Shown: positions 17,844 through 27,600 of the stretch, in pieces | How positions within the stretch are numbered: the first letter of the stretch is position 1 | Layout of the letters: each line of letters begins with the position of its first letter | Assembly (NCBI RefSeq): GCF_038007285.1 | Contig: NZ_JBBOWX010000001.1 | Span: 1,319,501 to 1,383,500 of the forward strand | Direction: 5' to 3' | Origin: Sporosarcina sp. FSL K6-3457 | Lineage (GTDB): Bacteria > Bacillota > Bacilli > Bacillales_A > Planococcaceae | Length of the DNA stretch: 64,000 bases | The notes under the pieces: generated by a model | What the model saw: only the letters and a program-made list of their open reading frames with translations | Database searches by the model: none | Told to the model about the DNA's origin: nothing | Position numbers and translations under genes: made by a program

Positions 17844-20051
17844 ATGCAGCAACATCCTGATTTTGAGTTTGAATTAGAGCGCCTTGACTACACGAAACAC
17901 TACATGCAGCAACTATTAGCGGAATCACGACGTGACGTAAAATCCTCTCAAGATGAAATTCGTAAATCGATGGCGGACTTGGAGTATTTGGACTCCAGTT
18001 TGAGTTACATTAATATTTTAACAAATGCCCGTTTTTTTGAAATGGCTCGTTCTCAAAAAGAAGGGCTAGAAGCGATTCAGATGAAGCCTTATTTTGCCCG
18101 AATTCATTTTCAAAAGGAGGATGAGGAGGCGGAATTGCTTTATATCGGCAAGACGTCTTTATTCCACCGGGAAACGCAGGAGCCGATTATTGTTGACTGG
18201 CGCTCACCTGTTGCGAATGTCTATTACGATGGTAGACTTGGCGATCTTACCTACCAGGTGCGGGAGGATGAGTTCGAAGGACATCTTTATTCTAAGCGAC
18301 AATATCGAATTGAAGATGGAGAGCTGCTGGATATTCGAGATATTGATCTGACAACGAATGATGAGTTACTTCAAGAAGCCTTAGCCGGTAAAGCAGACAC
18401 GCGTTTAACTGAAATCGTGTCGACCATTCAGGCTGAACAAAATGCTATTATTCGGGCTAATTTGAAGCAACCGATCATTGTGCAGGGGGCGGCGGGCAGT
18501 GGGAAGACGACGATTGCACTGCATCGTATTTCGTATTTTTTATATACGATGGGTGAACATTTCCCAGCCAATAAATTGATGATTTTAGCACCGAGTAAAT
18601 TGTTTATGGACTATATTGCGGACGTATTGCCGGAGTTAGGTGTAGGTCAGATTTGTCAGACGACCTACGCGGAATATGTTTTGAATGCAACAGGTTTGAA
18701 ACTGAAATTGACTGATCCTGATGCGAAGCTGGCGCAGTTAGCACAATCAGCTACTTTAGATGAAGACAAGCTTTTTGTGACGCGGGTTAAAGGGACGCTG
18801 GACTATCGGGAAATTCTGCAGCGCTATGTGATTAAATTGGAACAAGATATGGCGGAGCTATTTGAAGATGTCTTCATTGAAAAATATCGAATTATGAAAG
18901 CTTCGCAATTGAAGAAGCCATTTTTGCAAGATTTTTCCTATATGCCTGTTGAAAAAAGGCTGGAGCGTATTAAAATCATTGTGCAAAGCGATGTGAAGCG
19001 CAAGCATAAAAAATTGCTTGCTACTTTAACGACCAAGTACGAGGAAGCGCTTGATAAAGCATTATATGGTATTCGGGATGATGAACGACGAAAAGCCAAG
19101 CTAACGAGAATTTTAGACGAACGTGACGAACGAATGCCAGCCATTGAAAAAGAAGGCAAGTCGACGGCGTCTATCTATATGCGTAGGTTTAAAAAGTTCA
19201 ATGTCAAGAAAGTTTATCGAGAATGGTTGACGAACGAACAGCTCCAAACAGCACTTGCCAGTCACTGGTCTGATCAGGAAAGAACTGCTTTTGGGAAGGC
19301 GCATCAGAAAGAAGCATGGGAAATCGAGGATTTAGCCGCCATTTATTATTTACAGGCCAAGCTCAAGGGCATTGCAGATGACTGGAAAATGCGAGTGGTC
19401 TTCATTGATGAAGTGCAGGATTACAGCGAGTTTCAGTTGGCGGCACTACAAGACGGACTGGAGACGGATATGTTTACGATGGTTGGCGATTTGGCGCAAG
19501 GAATTCATAGCTACCGAGCGTTGACGTCTTGGGAGCCAATCAAAGAAATGTTTCCAAGAGCAACCTATACAACACTTCAAAAAAGCTATCGAACGACAAT
19601 AGAAATAATGGACTTAGCCAATCAGGTGCTTGCCCAAATGGATGAGGATCTGCCACTAGTAGAGCCGGTTGTTCGTCATGGGAGAGAGCCAGATTTTTAC
19701 GACATGCCGGTGTTTGATGAACATAAAATTGCTGAAATTTATAATGAAATCACTGGACGTGGTCATAAATCAGTAGCGTTGATTTGTAAAACGACAGCAG
19801 AAGCTACAAGAATTCATGCCAAACTACGAGACTTCAATACGGCGGTGCAATTATTAGGCGAACAATCTGATATGAGTGGGGCGTGCTTGTTGATTGTTCC
19901 GAGTCATCTGGCAAAAGGATTGGAATTCGATGCAGTACTTGTTGTCGCGGTGGATGAGCCATTCCGAGATCATCCGATTGATCGAAAGCTGTTATATGTG
20001 GCGATGACAAGACCGATGCATGAATTGCATATGGTGGGTGTGAATGTGTGA
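17844..20051 (+). CDS. helD: HelD-type RNA polymerase-recycling helicase
   Basis: A UvrD/Rep-like superfamily 1 ATPase of 735 residues. A long N-terminal coiled coil (secondary-channel arm) is followed by the HelD marker IIVDWRSPVANVYYD, Walker A GAAGSGKTTIALHR, Walker B VVFIDEVQDYS, motif III GDLAQGIHSYR, an LQKSYRTT motif and a C-terminal VAMTRPMHELHM. HelD binds RNA polymerase and removes it from nucleic acid. GGAGGG at 17830-17835 supports ATG 17844 rather than the longer frame. It is a single gene between structured repeat DNA and the XRE/ImmA/PIN triad. Confidence 0.85.
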   Translation: MQQHPDFEFELERLDYTKHYMQQLLAESRRDVKSSQDEIRKSMADLEYLDSSLSYINILTNARFFEMARSQKEGLEAIQMKPYFARIHFQKEDEEAELLYIGKTSLFHRETQEPIIVDWRSPVANVYYDGRLGDLTYQVREDEFEGHLYSKRQYRIEDGELLDIRDIDLTTNDELLQEALAGKADTRLTEIVSTIQAEQNAIIRANLKQPIIVQGAAGSGKTTIALHRISYFLYTMGEHFPANKLMILAPSKLFMDYIADVLPELGVGQICQTTYAEYVLNATGLKLKLTDPDAKLAQLAQSATLDEDKLFVTRVKGTLDYREILQRYVIKLEQDMAELFEDVFIEKYRIMKASQLKKPFLQDFSYMPVEKRLERIKIIVQSDVKRKHKKLLATLTTKYEEALDKALYGIRDDERRKAKLTRILDERDERMPAIEKEGKSTASIYMRRFKKFNVKKVYREWLTNEQLQTALASHWSDQERTAFGKAHQKEAWEIEDLAAIYYLQAKLKGIADDWKMRVVFIDEVQDYSEFQLAALQDGLETDMFTMVGDLAQGIHSYRALTSWEPIKEMFPRATYTTLQKSYRTTIEIMDLANQVLAQMDEDLPLVEPVVRHGREPDFYDMPVFDEHKIAEIYNEITGRGHKSVALICKTTAEATRIHAKLRDFNTAVQLLGEQSDMSGACLLIVPSHLAKGLEFDAVLVVAVDEPFRDHPIDRKLLYVAMTRPMHELHMVGVNV

Positions 20052-20135
20052 ATTTTTTAGGGGTATTGCATCAGAGCTTATGAAACAGTAGTACTGATTC
20101 ACAGAATTGGATTGGAGAAAAATATTTGTGTAAAT

Positions 20136-20175
20136 AAAAGCTATTTTCCTTTGGTATAGGGAAAATAGCTTTTTA
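20136..20175 (+). terminator. Terminator after helD
   Basis: A perfect stem AAAAGCTATTTTCC / GGAAAATAGCTTTT with a T run. Confidence 0.8.
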
Positions 20176-20210
20176 TTGTTGATGCGTTTAACATCCTAGT
20201 CGTTCATTTT

Positions 20211-20258
20211 TTTACAAATTGTAAAAATAATTGTTTTAACAAGGATATAGGGTATAAT
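20211..20258 (+). promoter_or_regulatory. Promoter and candidate autoregulatory palindrome of the XRE/ImmA/PIN operon
   Basis: TTTACAA-A-TTGTAAA (20211-20225) is a perfect 15-bp palindrome directly upstream of a promoter TTGTTT, 16 bp, TATAAT (20231-20258). The position suits binding by the XRE protein encoded just downstream. Confidence 0.6.
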
Positions 20259-20300
20259 ATATATATAAGTTACTATAATATACACAAAGGGGTTGTAAAA

Positions 20301-20666
20301 ATGAGTGCTTTTATAAGGAAGGAACAAATTGCAGAGCATTTAGCTCTATTTATCCGTTTAAGAGGCTATTCGAAATCATCCTTCGCAAAGAAGGTTAATC
20401 TCTCACGACCAACAATCAATCAAATTTTAATTGGAAACAGTCCAAACGAAACAATATTCAACAAACAAATAAAGGAAATTGAATTGGCTTTTCAATTACC
20501 AGCAGGCTATTTTTTAGCAACACCCCAAATTGAATCATCTATGTGGCCCTCCCCATCATTACAGTTTTCCGATCATTTGCAAGATGAACGTGAAAGTAAA
20601 AATGTTCAAGCACAGCTGTTAGATGAATTAGAAGATCTATTGGACATAGCTTCGCTATATCTGTAA
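20301..20666 (+). CDS. XRE-family regulator of an XRE/ImmA-IrrE/PIN triad
   Basis: A 121-residue DNA-binding protein. Residues about 8-55 form a lambda-repressor-type helix-turn-helix (SKSSFAKKVNLSRPTINQIL); the C-terminal third is acidic and may contact a partner. AAAGGGG precedes the ATG. The following ImmA/IrrE gene is 18 bp away and the third gene overlaps the second, so the three form one operon. In known XRE/ImmA pairs the protease cleaves or is held in check by the XRE repressor; I infer the same here, with the palindrome at 20211-20225 as operator. Confidence 0.8.
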   Translation: MSAFIRKEQIAEHLALFIRLRGYSKSSFAKKVNLSRPTINQILIGNSPNETIFNKQIKEIELAFQLPAGYFLATPQIESSMWPSPSLQFSDHLQDERESKNVQAQLLDELEDLLDIASLYL

Positions 20667-20684
20667 TTGAAAGGGAGAGTAAAA

Positions 20685-21461
20685 TTGCGCATTACACAAG
20701 AAAACCTGGACGATATTATCATACGAAATCAACAAATTAAAGATGAAATTAAGCGGTTGATTGTATATGTAGATACAACTTTTAAAGAGATACGAATCCA
20801 ATCAGCTGAAAAACAAGCATTACAAATTTTACGCCAACATTATTTTATCCAAATTCCGATTGAAGATCAGGATTTCGGTGGAGCTATTAAAGTCTTACCA
20901 AATGGTAAGAAGCTATTTATCATTAATACTGCGCAGCCGCGAGTGTATCAGTATTTTATTTATTGGCATGAGATTTATCACTTATTAGAAAACGGTACAG
21001 ATTCACATATCATTACATTAGACTTTGATATGAAAGAGCGAAAAGCGGATTATTTTGCAGCACAAATGCTTTTGGGGAGTGACCTGTATCGTTATTTTAT
21101 GAATTTATCCAAGCCTAATGACTTTATTGAAAAAGTTATGTTTTGCATTGATATGTTTAAAGCACCTTTCAAGGCTATTCTTATTCAATTGTACGAATCG
21201 GCAATTGCTGAAGGAAATACGTCATTAAGAAAAGAAATTCAAACACATTTTGATAGGCGTTTTTCACAAGATGAAATGGAGTCTTATTTTAATCGATTAA
21301 ATCTAGATCTTTCATTAATTCAGCCTAGTAAAATTTTGGATATGGATATTATGGTGAAAGCCATTAAAGAAAAAAGCGACAATTACCCTGAAGTAAATAT
21401 GTATAAAGAGCACCTAGAGAAAATTGAAAGATTTATAGCCAATGTGGCAAAATCAAAATAA
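20685..21461 (+). CDS. ImmA/IrrE-family metallopeptidase
   Basis: A 258-residue protein with the zinc-protease motif HEIYH and the downstream glutamate in ERKADYFAAQMLL, the standard ImmA/IrrE pair. The C-terminal 100 residues are helical and not assigned. AAGGGAGAG at 20671-20679 indicates TTG 20685 as start. Such proteases usually cleave an XRE repressor to switch on a mobile element or act as toxin partners (RosmerTA-type). Its 3' end overlaps the PIN-like gene by 20 bp. The whole triad is AT-rich compared with helD upstream, which suggests transfer. Confidence 0.85.
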   Translation: MRITQENLDDIIIRNQQIKDEIKRLIVYVDTTFKEIRIQSAEKQALQILRQHYFIQIPIEDQDFGGAIKVLPNGKKLFIINTAQPRVYQYFIYWHEIYHLLENGTDSHIITLDFDMKERKADYFAAQMLLGSDLYRYFMNLSKPNDFIEKVMFCIDMFKAPFKAILIQLYESAIAEGNTSLRKEIQTHFDRRFSQDEMESYFNRLNLDLSLIQPSKILDMDIMVKAIKEKSDNYPEVNMYKEHLEKIERFIANVAKSK

Positions 21462-22284
21462 TGGGATGCAAGAGTTTTTAACTTTTCTTCAGGGGAAAAG
21501 TCAATTGAAACTATGTATTATCGATAATAATAACCTTCAATTTTGCGAACAAAATAAAAACGAGTTAACACCAGGAAATATTTTTTCTTATTATGATGCT
21601 GTGCTAATCCCAGAATGGGTAGCGAATGAAGTAATCCATTCAGAGCCGCGAAAAGCCTATATTGAAGCAATTTTGGTTCCTTTATTTATCTTGAAAGAGA
21701 AGGATTATTTGTCGTTAATTGATTATCATGACATTTCACTCATGTATTTATTCTGCCATGCTTCAATGCCAGGAAGGACTCCTTTTAAATATTTAAAGAA
21801 AAAGCTTTCTTTAATAGAAAAGCAGCAAGAGGATATTGCGGATGATTGGATTACTGCGTATTATCAGGATGGCTTTGAGATAGTTAACCATTCAAAGAAG
21901 AACGCTGGTGAAAATTCTATTTTGGTTTTGGCTGTATTACTAGTACACTACCTGAAAACTAGATTATCTCAAGTAACAATCTGTTCAAATGACATCGAAG
22001 TTAGGGATATTAAAACTCGAATAGTAGATTATGTTATGGGTAGTCCATATTTTGGTAATCCGGCAAGAAATAATATGACATTTCTAAGTACAGATTTGAT
22101 TTTGCAAAATGAACTAAAAAAAGGGAATATCCAATTAGTCGACATTCAAAGTATACGCACAAATCAACGTCGATTATTCGGTTTTATTCGCAAAGGGGAT
22201 AGTACAACAGAAGAGATTGATCGTATTGTTGATACGCCAGAATTTCTTTCTCTTTTAGCAGAAGAACTAACCATTCATTTTTAA
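21442..22284 (+). CDS. PIN-like putative nuclease, third gene of the triad
   Basis: A 280-residue protein I do not recognise as a named family. The order of acidic residues suits a PIN (VapC-like) RNase fold: D in LCIIDNNN, E in WVANEVIHS, E in AGENSILVLAVLL and D in TICSNDIEVRD, the last two resembling the G-E-x-x-x-x-x-LA and xxDxxxR motifs of PIN domains. About 90 residues lie inserted between the second and third motif, and a 60-residue tail follows. A toxic RNase controlled by the XRE and ImmA proteins is the simplest reading. The start at ATG 21442 overlaps the ImmA stop; ATG 21466 is an alternative. Catalysis is inferred from motifs only. Confidence 0.6.
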   Translation: MWQNQNNGMQEFLTFLQGKSQLKLCIIDNNNLQFCEQNKNELTPGNIFSYYDAVLIPEWVANEVIHSEPRKAYIEAILVPLFILKEKDYLSLIDYHDISLMYLFCHASMPGRTPFKYLKKKLSLIEKQQEDIADDWITAYYQDGFEIVNHSKKNAGENSILVLAVLLVHYLKTRLSQVTICSNDIEVRDIKTRIVDYVMGSPYFGNPARNNMTFLSTDLILQNELKKGNIQLVDIQSIRTNQRRLFGFIRKGDSTTEEIDRIVDTPEFLSLLAEELTIHF

Positions 22285-22299
22285 GTTTGGGTGACTGGC

Positions 22300-22425
22300 A
22301 CTTTACTTATCCTTCCCAGAAGGCCTTACGCAATAAGCCATCAGAAGAGCGCTAGGGAGGGATTGAACTGCATCCCTCCTTGGTCTTATTACTTCGGCTC
22401 ACACTTGTCGCACCTTCGCTAAATT
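22300..22425. repeat. Dispersed structured element, family 1, copy 3
   Basis: It keeps the outer AATAAG/CTTATT stem (22332-22337; 22385-22390) and the conserved tail GTCTTATTACTTCGGC, but the apical hairpin is a different sequence, GGGAGGGAT/ATCCCTCC (22355-22363; 22372-22379). It lies in the gap after the PIN-like gene; nothing else is seen there. Confidence 0.6.
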
Positions 22426-22500
22426 TGTTTGTTTTACTAGTAAGGAATGCCACCTAGTTAATTCTAAATAAGCTATATATTGATAGGAAGAGGTGTTTAG

Positions 22501-22977
22501 TTGGAGCGGTTAGTTATTCAGAAGGCAACTCTCAAGGATGCAACATTAATCCATTCAATACAATTGAAAGCATTTAAGCCATTGTTAGATAAGTATCATG
22601 ACTTTGACACGAGTCCTGCAAATGAAACGATGCAACGGACGAAAGATCGCTTACAACAAAAACAAACGGATTATTATCTCATTGTCTACGACAAGATTAC
22701 AGTTGGTGCGATACGAATTGTCAGAAAAGATAATCGACGATATCGGGTTTCTCCGATTTTCATTCTACCTGAACATCAAGGAAAAGGAATTGCATCAGCA
22801 ACCATGCAAGTAACTGAGAGCTTGTATGAAGACGCTGTGATTTGGGAACTAGATACGATTTTAGAAGAACAAAAACTGTGTGGGTTGTACGAAAAGCTGG
22901 GGTATTGCAAGACGGGGAAAGTCACAAAAATGAATGAGCGAATGACTATTGTATTTTATGAGAAAAAGCTAGTATGA
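22501..22977 (+). CDS. GNAT-family N-acetyltransferase
   Basis: A 158-residue single-domain GNAT enzyme. The acetyl-CoA-binding motif reads ILPEHQGKGIASATMQ, preceded by the strand VGAIRIVRKDN. AGGAAGAGG eight bases upstream of a TTG codon fixes the start. The substrate is unknown. It is a single gene whose stop codon lies within a terminator shared with the convergent CPBP gene. Confidence 0.85.
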   Translation: MERLVIQKATLKDATLIHSIQLKAFKPLLDKYHDFDTSPANETMQRTKDRLQQKQTDYYLIVYDKITVGAIRIVRKDNRRYRVSPIFILPEHQGKGIASATMQVTESLYEDAVIWELDTILEEQKLCGLYEKLGYCKTGKVTKMNERMTIVFYEKKLV

Positions 22978-23005
22978 GCGTTGATAAGCTTATACTAGCT
23001 TTTCT
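22964..23005. terminator. Bidirectional terminator
   Basis: A perfect stem AAAAGCTAGTAT / ATACTAGCTTTT between convergent genes. Confidence 0.75.
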
Positions 23006-23008
23006 ATA

Positions 23009-23659
23009 CTACAAAATATAACTCAAGTACACCAACATAATTCCTAAGTCAGCAAGGATATGGCTGACAATTGGAGCCGTGATAGAATTTAATTTGTATC
23101 TGAAATAGCCCCACAAGAGACCTGCTAAAAACACGGGAATGACAGCGATGAAATTGAATGGAAATGTGAAGATGAAAATGAGTGATACTAAGTGATAAAG
23201 ACTATAAAAAAATGATGTAATGATAACTGTTTTTGCTATACTAACTTTACTTTCAAGGCGCTTGTGCATAAATTCTCTCCAGTATAGCTCTTCTAAAAAA
23301 GGGTTGATGAAAATGAGAACGAGGACTAGCCAAATGACTTTATCTCCTGTGAAATTCCAATCCATTAATAACTGACGCAGTGCAGCAAGGTCGAATACAG
23401 TATCTTTTAGTACTGTCACTGCACCATAAATGGCTAGTAAAGAAATAACTCCACTTATTAGGCCAACTACAATAGATTGGCGACTGAATTGGTTTTTCAG
23501 ATTAAATTTTTGTTGTTTATTCCTAATTGAGCTGAAGAGTGGAACGAATAGTAGCCAGCTGTAAAAGAGTGCAAAAGTAATGAGGACACTTTTGCAGATG
23601 ATTAAACCTATGAAAATCATGATTGTGGGTCCTACTAATAAGAGTGTTAGTTTTTTCAT
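23009..23659 (-). CDS. CPBP-family intramembrane protease (CAAX protease type)
   Basis: A 216-residue membrane protein with about six hydrophobic segments. The family's catalytic motifs are present in order: EELYWR (E-E-x3-R), FFYSLYHLV (F-x3-H type) and SHILAD (H-x3-D). In Gram-positive bacteria such proteins serve in peptide maturation, bacteriocin self-immunity or regulated proteolysis; no peptide gene is seen beside it. GGAGG directs the start to ATG 23659. A stretch of about 300 bp upstream holds no recognised gene. Confidence 0.82.
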   Translation of the reverse strand: MKKLTLLLVGPTIMIFIGLIICKSVLITFALFYSWLLFVPLFSSIRNKQQKFNLKNQFSRQSIVVGLISGVISLLAIYGAVTVLKDTVFDLAALRQLLMDWNFTGDKVIWLVLVLIFINPFLEELYWREFMHKRLESKVSIAKTVIITSFFYSLYHLVSLIFIFTFPFNFIAVIPVFLAGLLWGYFRYKLNSITAPIVSHILADLGIMLVYLSYIL

Positions 23660-23922
23660 AGATCCTCCATTTGCTTGATTATTCAAAATGGTGTTAGAAA
23701 TATTTTCCTATTGTTAACTATAATAGTAGAGGAAAATAGAGATTAAAACAAGCCGACTGCATAGTGCAAACGACTTGTTTTCGTAAACAGTAGAGAGAAA
23801 AAAATAAAGATGAAGAAATAGGATTATTCCTTTTATTGAAATTGACAATATTTATTATGTTTGAAGAACACAAAATTATTAGATTCACCTGTGAAGCTCC
23901 TACTATTTTCGACAGCAACATA

Positions 23923-23950
23923 AAAAGCCTACGCCTAAACGTAAGCTTTT
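23923..23950 (-). terminator. Terminator of the Rpn remnant
   Basis: Stem AAAAGC-x-TACG / CGTA-x-GCTTTT with one mismatch and A/T-rich flanks. Confidence 0.5.
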
Positions 23951-23959
23951 ACAATCCAA

Positions 23960-24349
23960 CTATTGAATATACTTCCGTATTTCATCTACATGCTCAATGG
24001 TAAAAACATTCGTTAATAAAACTTGTAACGTTGGTAAATCGGCATTCGTCAGTCCTTCTTTGACTTCTTTTGGCAATGCGCCTAATTTATTTGTTAACTG
24101 TAGAACAGCTATTTGGGATAAGGCCAGTTGTTGCCCTTGTACTAATCCTTGCTCTAATCCCTGCTCTAATCCTTCCGCTACGCCCCGCGATTTTCCTTCT
24201 TCCATCCATTTCTCAGCTAATGTCATGGCAAGTCCACTTCCTTTCGGGTGATTCGTTTCAATTTCCAGTTTGATTTTATCTACTTGTTCCTCTGTTAAGT
24301 TTTTAGCAGCACTGAAAATATAACGCAACATCGTTGTTAAATAGCCCAT
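23960..24349 (-). pseudogene. Rpn/PD-(D/E)XK transposase-type remnant (C-terminal part)
   Basis: A 129-residue frame corresponding only to the C-terminal tail of Rpn-family (recombination-promoting nuclease, DUF4351-like) proteins: a helical stretch EKWMEEGKSRGVAEGLEQGLEQGLVQGQQ, typical of that tail, and a final LGALPKEV-x-GLTNADLPTLQVLL region. Full-length members are about 280-330 residues with a PD-(D/E)XK nuclease domain, which is missing here; the bases upstream of 24349 do not supply it. I read this as decayed mobile-element DNA. Confidence 0.65.
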
Positions 24350-24503
24350 GCTTGTTATGTATTAGTATACAGCGGCGACGGTAGAGATGCCAATGATGCA
24401 GAGGATTTTTATAGGTACAAGAAATAGAACAGTTATTGGCAATGTTATCATTTGGATTGTATACTATATAGTAAGAAAATGAACATGCTTAAATTTCAAA
24501 GGG

Positions 24504-24573
24504 TTGACCAAGCTCGCAAATATATATAATAAAATATCCAATCAGAAAAGCCTACATTCAAAGTAGGCTTTTT
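24504..24573 (+). promoter_or_regulatory. Promoter closely followed by a hairpin terminator upstream of the SNF2 helicase
   Basis: TTGACC, 15 bp, TATAAT (24504-24530), then the stem AAAAGCCTAC / GTAGGCTTTT (24546-24572) with more T. Transcripts from this promoter would meet a terminator almost at once, so either an attenuator or a very short RNA is possible. The rest of the 24350-24661 gap holds nothing I recognise. Confidence 0.4.
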
Positions 24574-24661
24574 CCTTGGGCCATATAAATAAATTGGTGC
24601 TAGAACAGATTTCGTCCATGTGGAGTCGTGCGATGAAAACTTAGAAAGGAGGTCGGACGTC

Positions 24662-27600
24662 TTGATCACCCCCAAAAAAATCCTAGACATATGCGGAAAC
24701 AGTTCATTTAAAAGAGGCGAAGCCTTTCATCGTTCGGGGAAGGTGACGATTGAACAGTATACCGGCACGCATTGCCAAGCGACTGTGGCGGGAACGGAAA
24801 GCTTTTATGTCACGATTGACGATGATGGGGAAGATGGTATTCGTACGGAATGCAGTTGTCCATCGCTTCCTTTCTATCCGCATAAATGCCAGCATGTCGC
24901 TGCGGTCATGCATGCCATTATTGGATTTGATGAGCCCACGATAACTGACGGACTACTTTCCCTTTTCAATGAAAAGCCTCTGCGATCAACTGGGCATCAG
25001 CTTCACTTTGAAGACCGGGAAGTACTTGATCTACTGTTCACGTGGATGCCTGTCGCCGTTAAGGGCGGACATATGCTTGGCATCGAAATTCAAATCGGCT
25101 TAGTTCCTGTGCAGCATATCCGGAGATTTTTGAGAGAGATAAATGAAAGAAAATCTGCTGCCCTTTCGTCAACTTTTATGTTTGATTCGAACCGCCATTG
25201 TTTTCTGCGCGAAGCGGATGCTGTTCTTCAACAGCTCATTCGGATGAACCAGGAGGATAAGGTGTACATAATCGACCAGACCATTAGTCCGCAAACGTTA
25301 CTTATCCCGCCTACATCATGGGAAGTCCTACTGCCGTTTTTGAACAGTGCACCTTTAGTAAGGTTGGGGCACGATGGCAAGTGCATGTCCGGATTGCCTC
25401 TTTCAAATGAAACATTGCCGGTACAATTCCGTTTTGACAGACTGGAAGGCAAGGGTCATTATTTAGAAATTAACGGATTGGCCCAGCTTCTTATCCTCCA
25501 GGATTATCATTCTGTCCTCTGCAATGGGCAATTGTTTCAACTGGACAATGAGGATTGCAAGCGTCTCACGGATCTCAAGCAGATGGTCGAAACCTCAGGA
25601 GCCCGTCAACTGCCGATTTCTAATGAACAAATTGGCTTTTTCATAGAAAAGGTTGTCCCAGGATTGCGCAGGATTGGTGAAGTTCAGCTAGCTGAAACAG
25701 TTTTGGACAAACTGGTGAAATCTCCGCTGCAGGCCATGCTGTACATCGATCGGGTAAATAATCGCCTGCTTGCAAGCCTAGAATTTCATTATGAGCATCT
25801 CGTCATTAATCCTTTAACAGAAGGGGATTTGCCGACAGGTTCGGTACTCGTTCGTGACTTAGAAAAAGAAGAAAATATCCTGGCGTTCATGAAAGAAAGT
25901 TCGTTTACGGAATACGATGAAGGGTATTTATTGCATAATGAAGAACTAGAGTATGAATTTCTACAGCATATCCTTCCGAAATTGCAAAAGCTCGTGAAGG
26001 TATATGCGACGACAGCGATTAAGAATCGGATTTTCAGAGGACATGCTCATCCACGGATTCGTGTAAAATCACCGGAAGAGCGCACAAACTGGCTCGAATT
26101 CAAATTTGAATTGGACGGTATACCAGATAAGCAAATACGTGAAGTGCTTGAAGCATTGGAGGAAAAGCGGAAATATTATCGTTTGCGAGATGGGACCCTT
26201 CTTTCATTAGAAACAAAGGAATTTGAAGAAATTCAACGTTTTTTGGATGAAGTTCCTGAAGGGCTGGATGACTTGGAAAAAGGTTTGTCCGTTCCGATGG
26301 GGCGTGGAATCCGCTTCCTTGCGGGTGCCGATGAGGATGGAATGTTCTCTATAGAAGCATCGGCGCGCCAGTTTTTTGAACATCTCCTGAATCCTGATAG
26401 CACGGGAATTGAAGTTCCGTGGCAATTGGCAACGGTTCTTCGCGATTATCAAAAACAGGGCTATCAGTGGATGAAAACCCTGGCATCCCATAACTTAGGG
26501 GGTGTACTGGCGGATGATATGGGACTTGGCAAAACATTGCAGAGCATTGCATTCATATTGTCCGTGCTCCCCGAAATTCGTGAGACAAAACGGCGTGTTT
26601 TAATTGTTTGTCCTTCTTCTTTAACGTATAACTGGCTAAGTGAATTCCAGAAATTCACACCTGATATAAATGCAATTGTCATGGATGGGCCAAAAAAGGT
26701 GAGGACAAAACAGCGGACTGAACTGGAAGGTACAGATGTTGTGATTACCTCCTATCCACTCATTCGCCAGGATATTCAATGGTTTGAGAAACAAGATTTC
26801 CTAACAATCTTTTTTGACGAGGCGCAGGCATTCAAAAATCCGTTTACGCAAACAGCACGTGCAGTGAAAAAATTGCAGGCTGACAATCGTTTTGCGCTGA
26901 CGGGCACCCCTGTTGAAAATTCAGTGGAAGAGCTATGGTCCATCTTTCACGTTGTATTTCCCGAACTATTCATGGGGTTACGTGAGTATAGTGAACTCAC
27001 ACCGAAAGCAATAGCCCGTCGAATTCGACCATTTTTACTACGGAGGCTGAAAGAAGATGTCCTCGCGGAGTTGCCAGGAAAAATCGAGTCAATGGAGACA
27101 GCAGAGTTGCTTCCCGAACAGAAGGAGCTCTATGCCGCCTATTTGGCAAAGCTACGTCACGATACGTTAAAGCATTTGGATAAGAACACGCTCCAAAAGA
27201 ATAAAATTCAAATACTTGCTGGACTGACCCGATTGCGACAAATTTGTTGTCACCCCGCATTGTTTGTGGATGGCTATCAAGGAGGTTCGGCAAAGTTTGA
27301 GCAGTTGAAACAGCTAATTGAGGAATCGAAGCTCGCAGGCAGAAGGGTATTGATCTTCTCGCAATTTACAAAAATGCTTGGCATTATCGGTAAGGAGTTA
27401 GCGGTGAACGGGACCCCATTTTTCTATTTGGATGGCCAAACTCCTTCAGAAGATCGACTGGACATATGCAATCGATTTAACGCAGGAGAACGTGACTTAT
27501 TTTTGATTTCATTGAAAGCGGGCGGAGCTGGTCTCAATTTGACGGGGGCTGACACGGTTATCCTGTACGATCTTTGGTGGAATCCAGCAGTGGAAGAACA

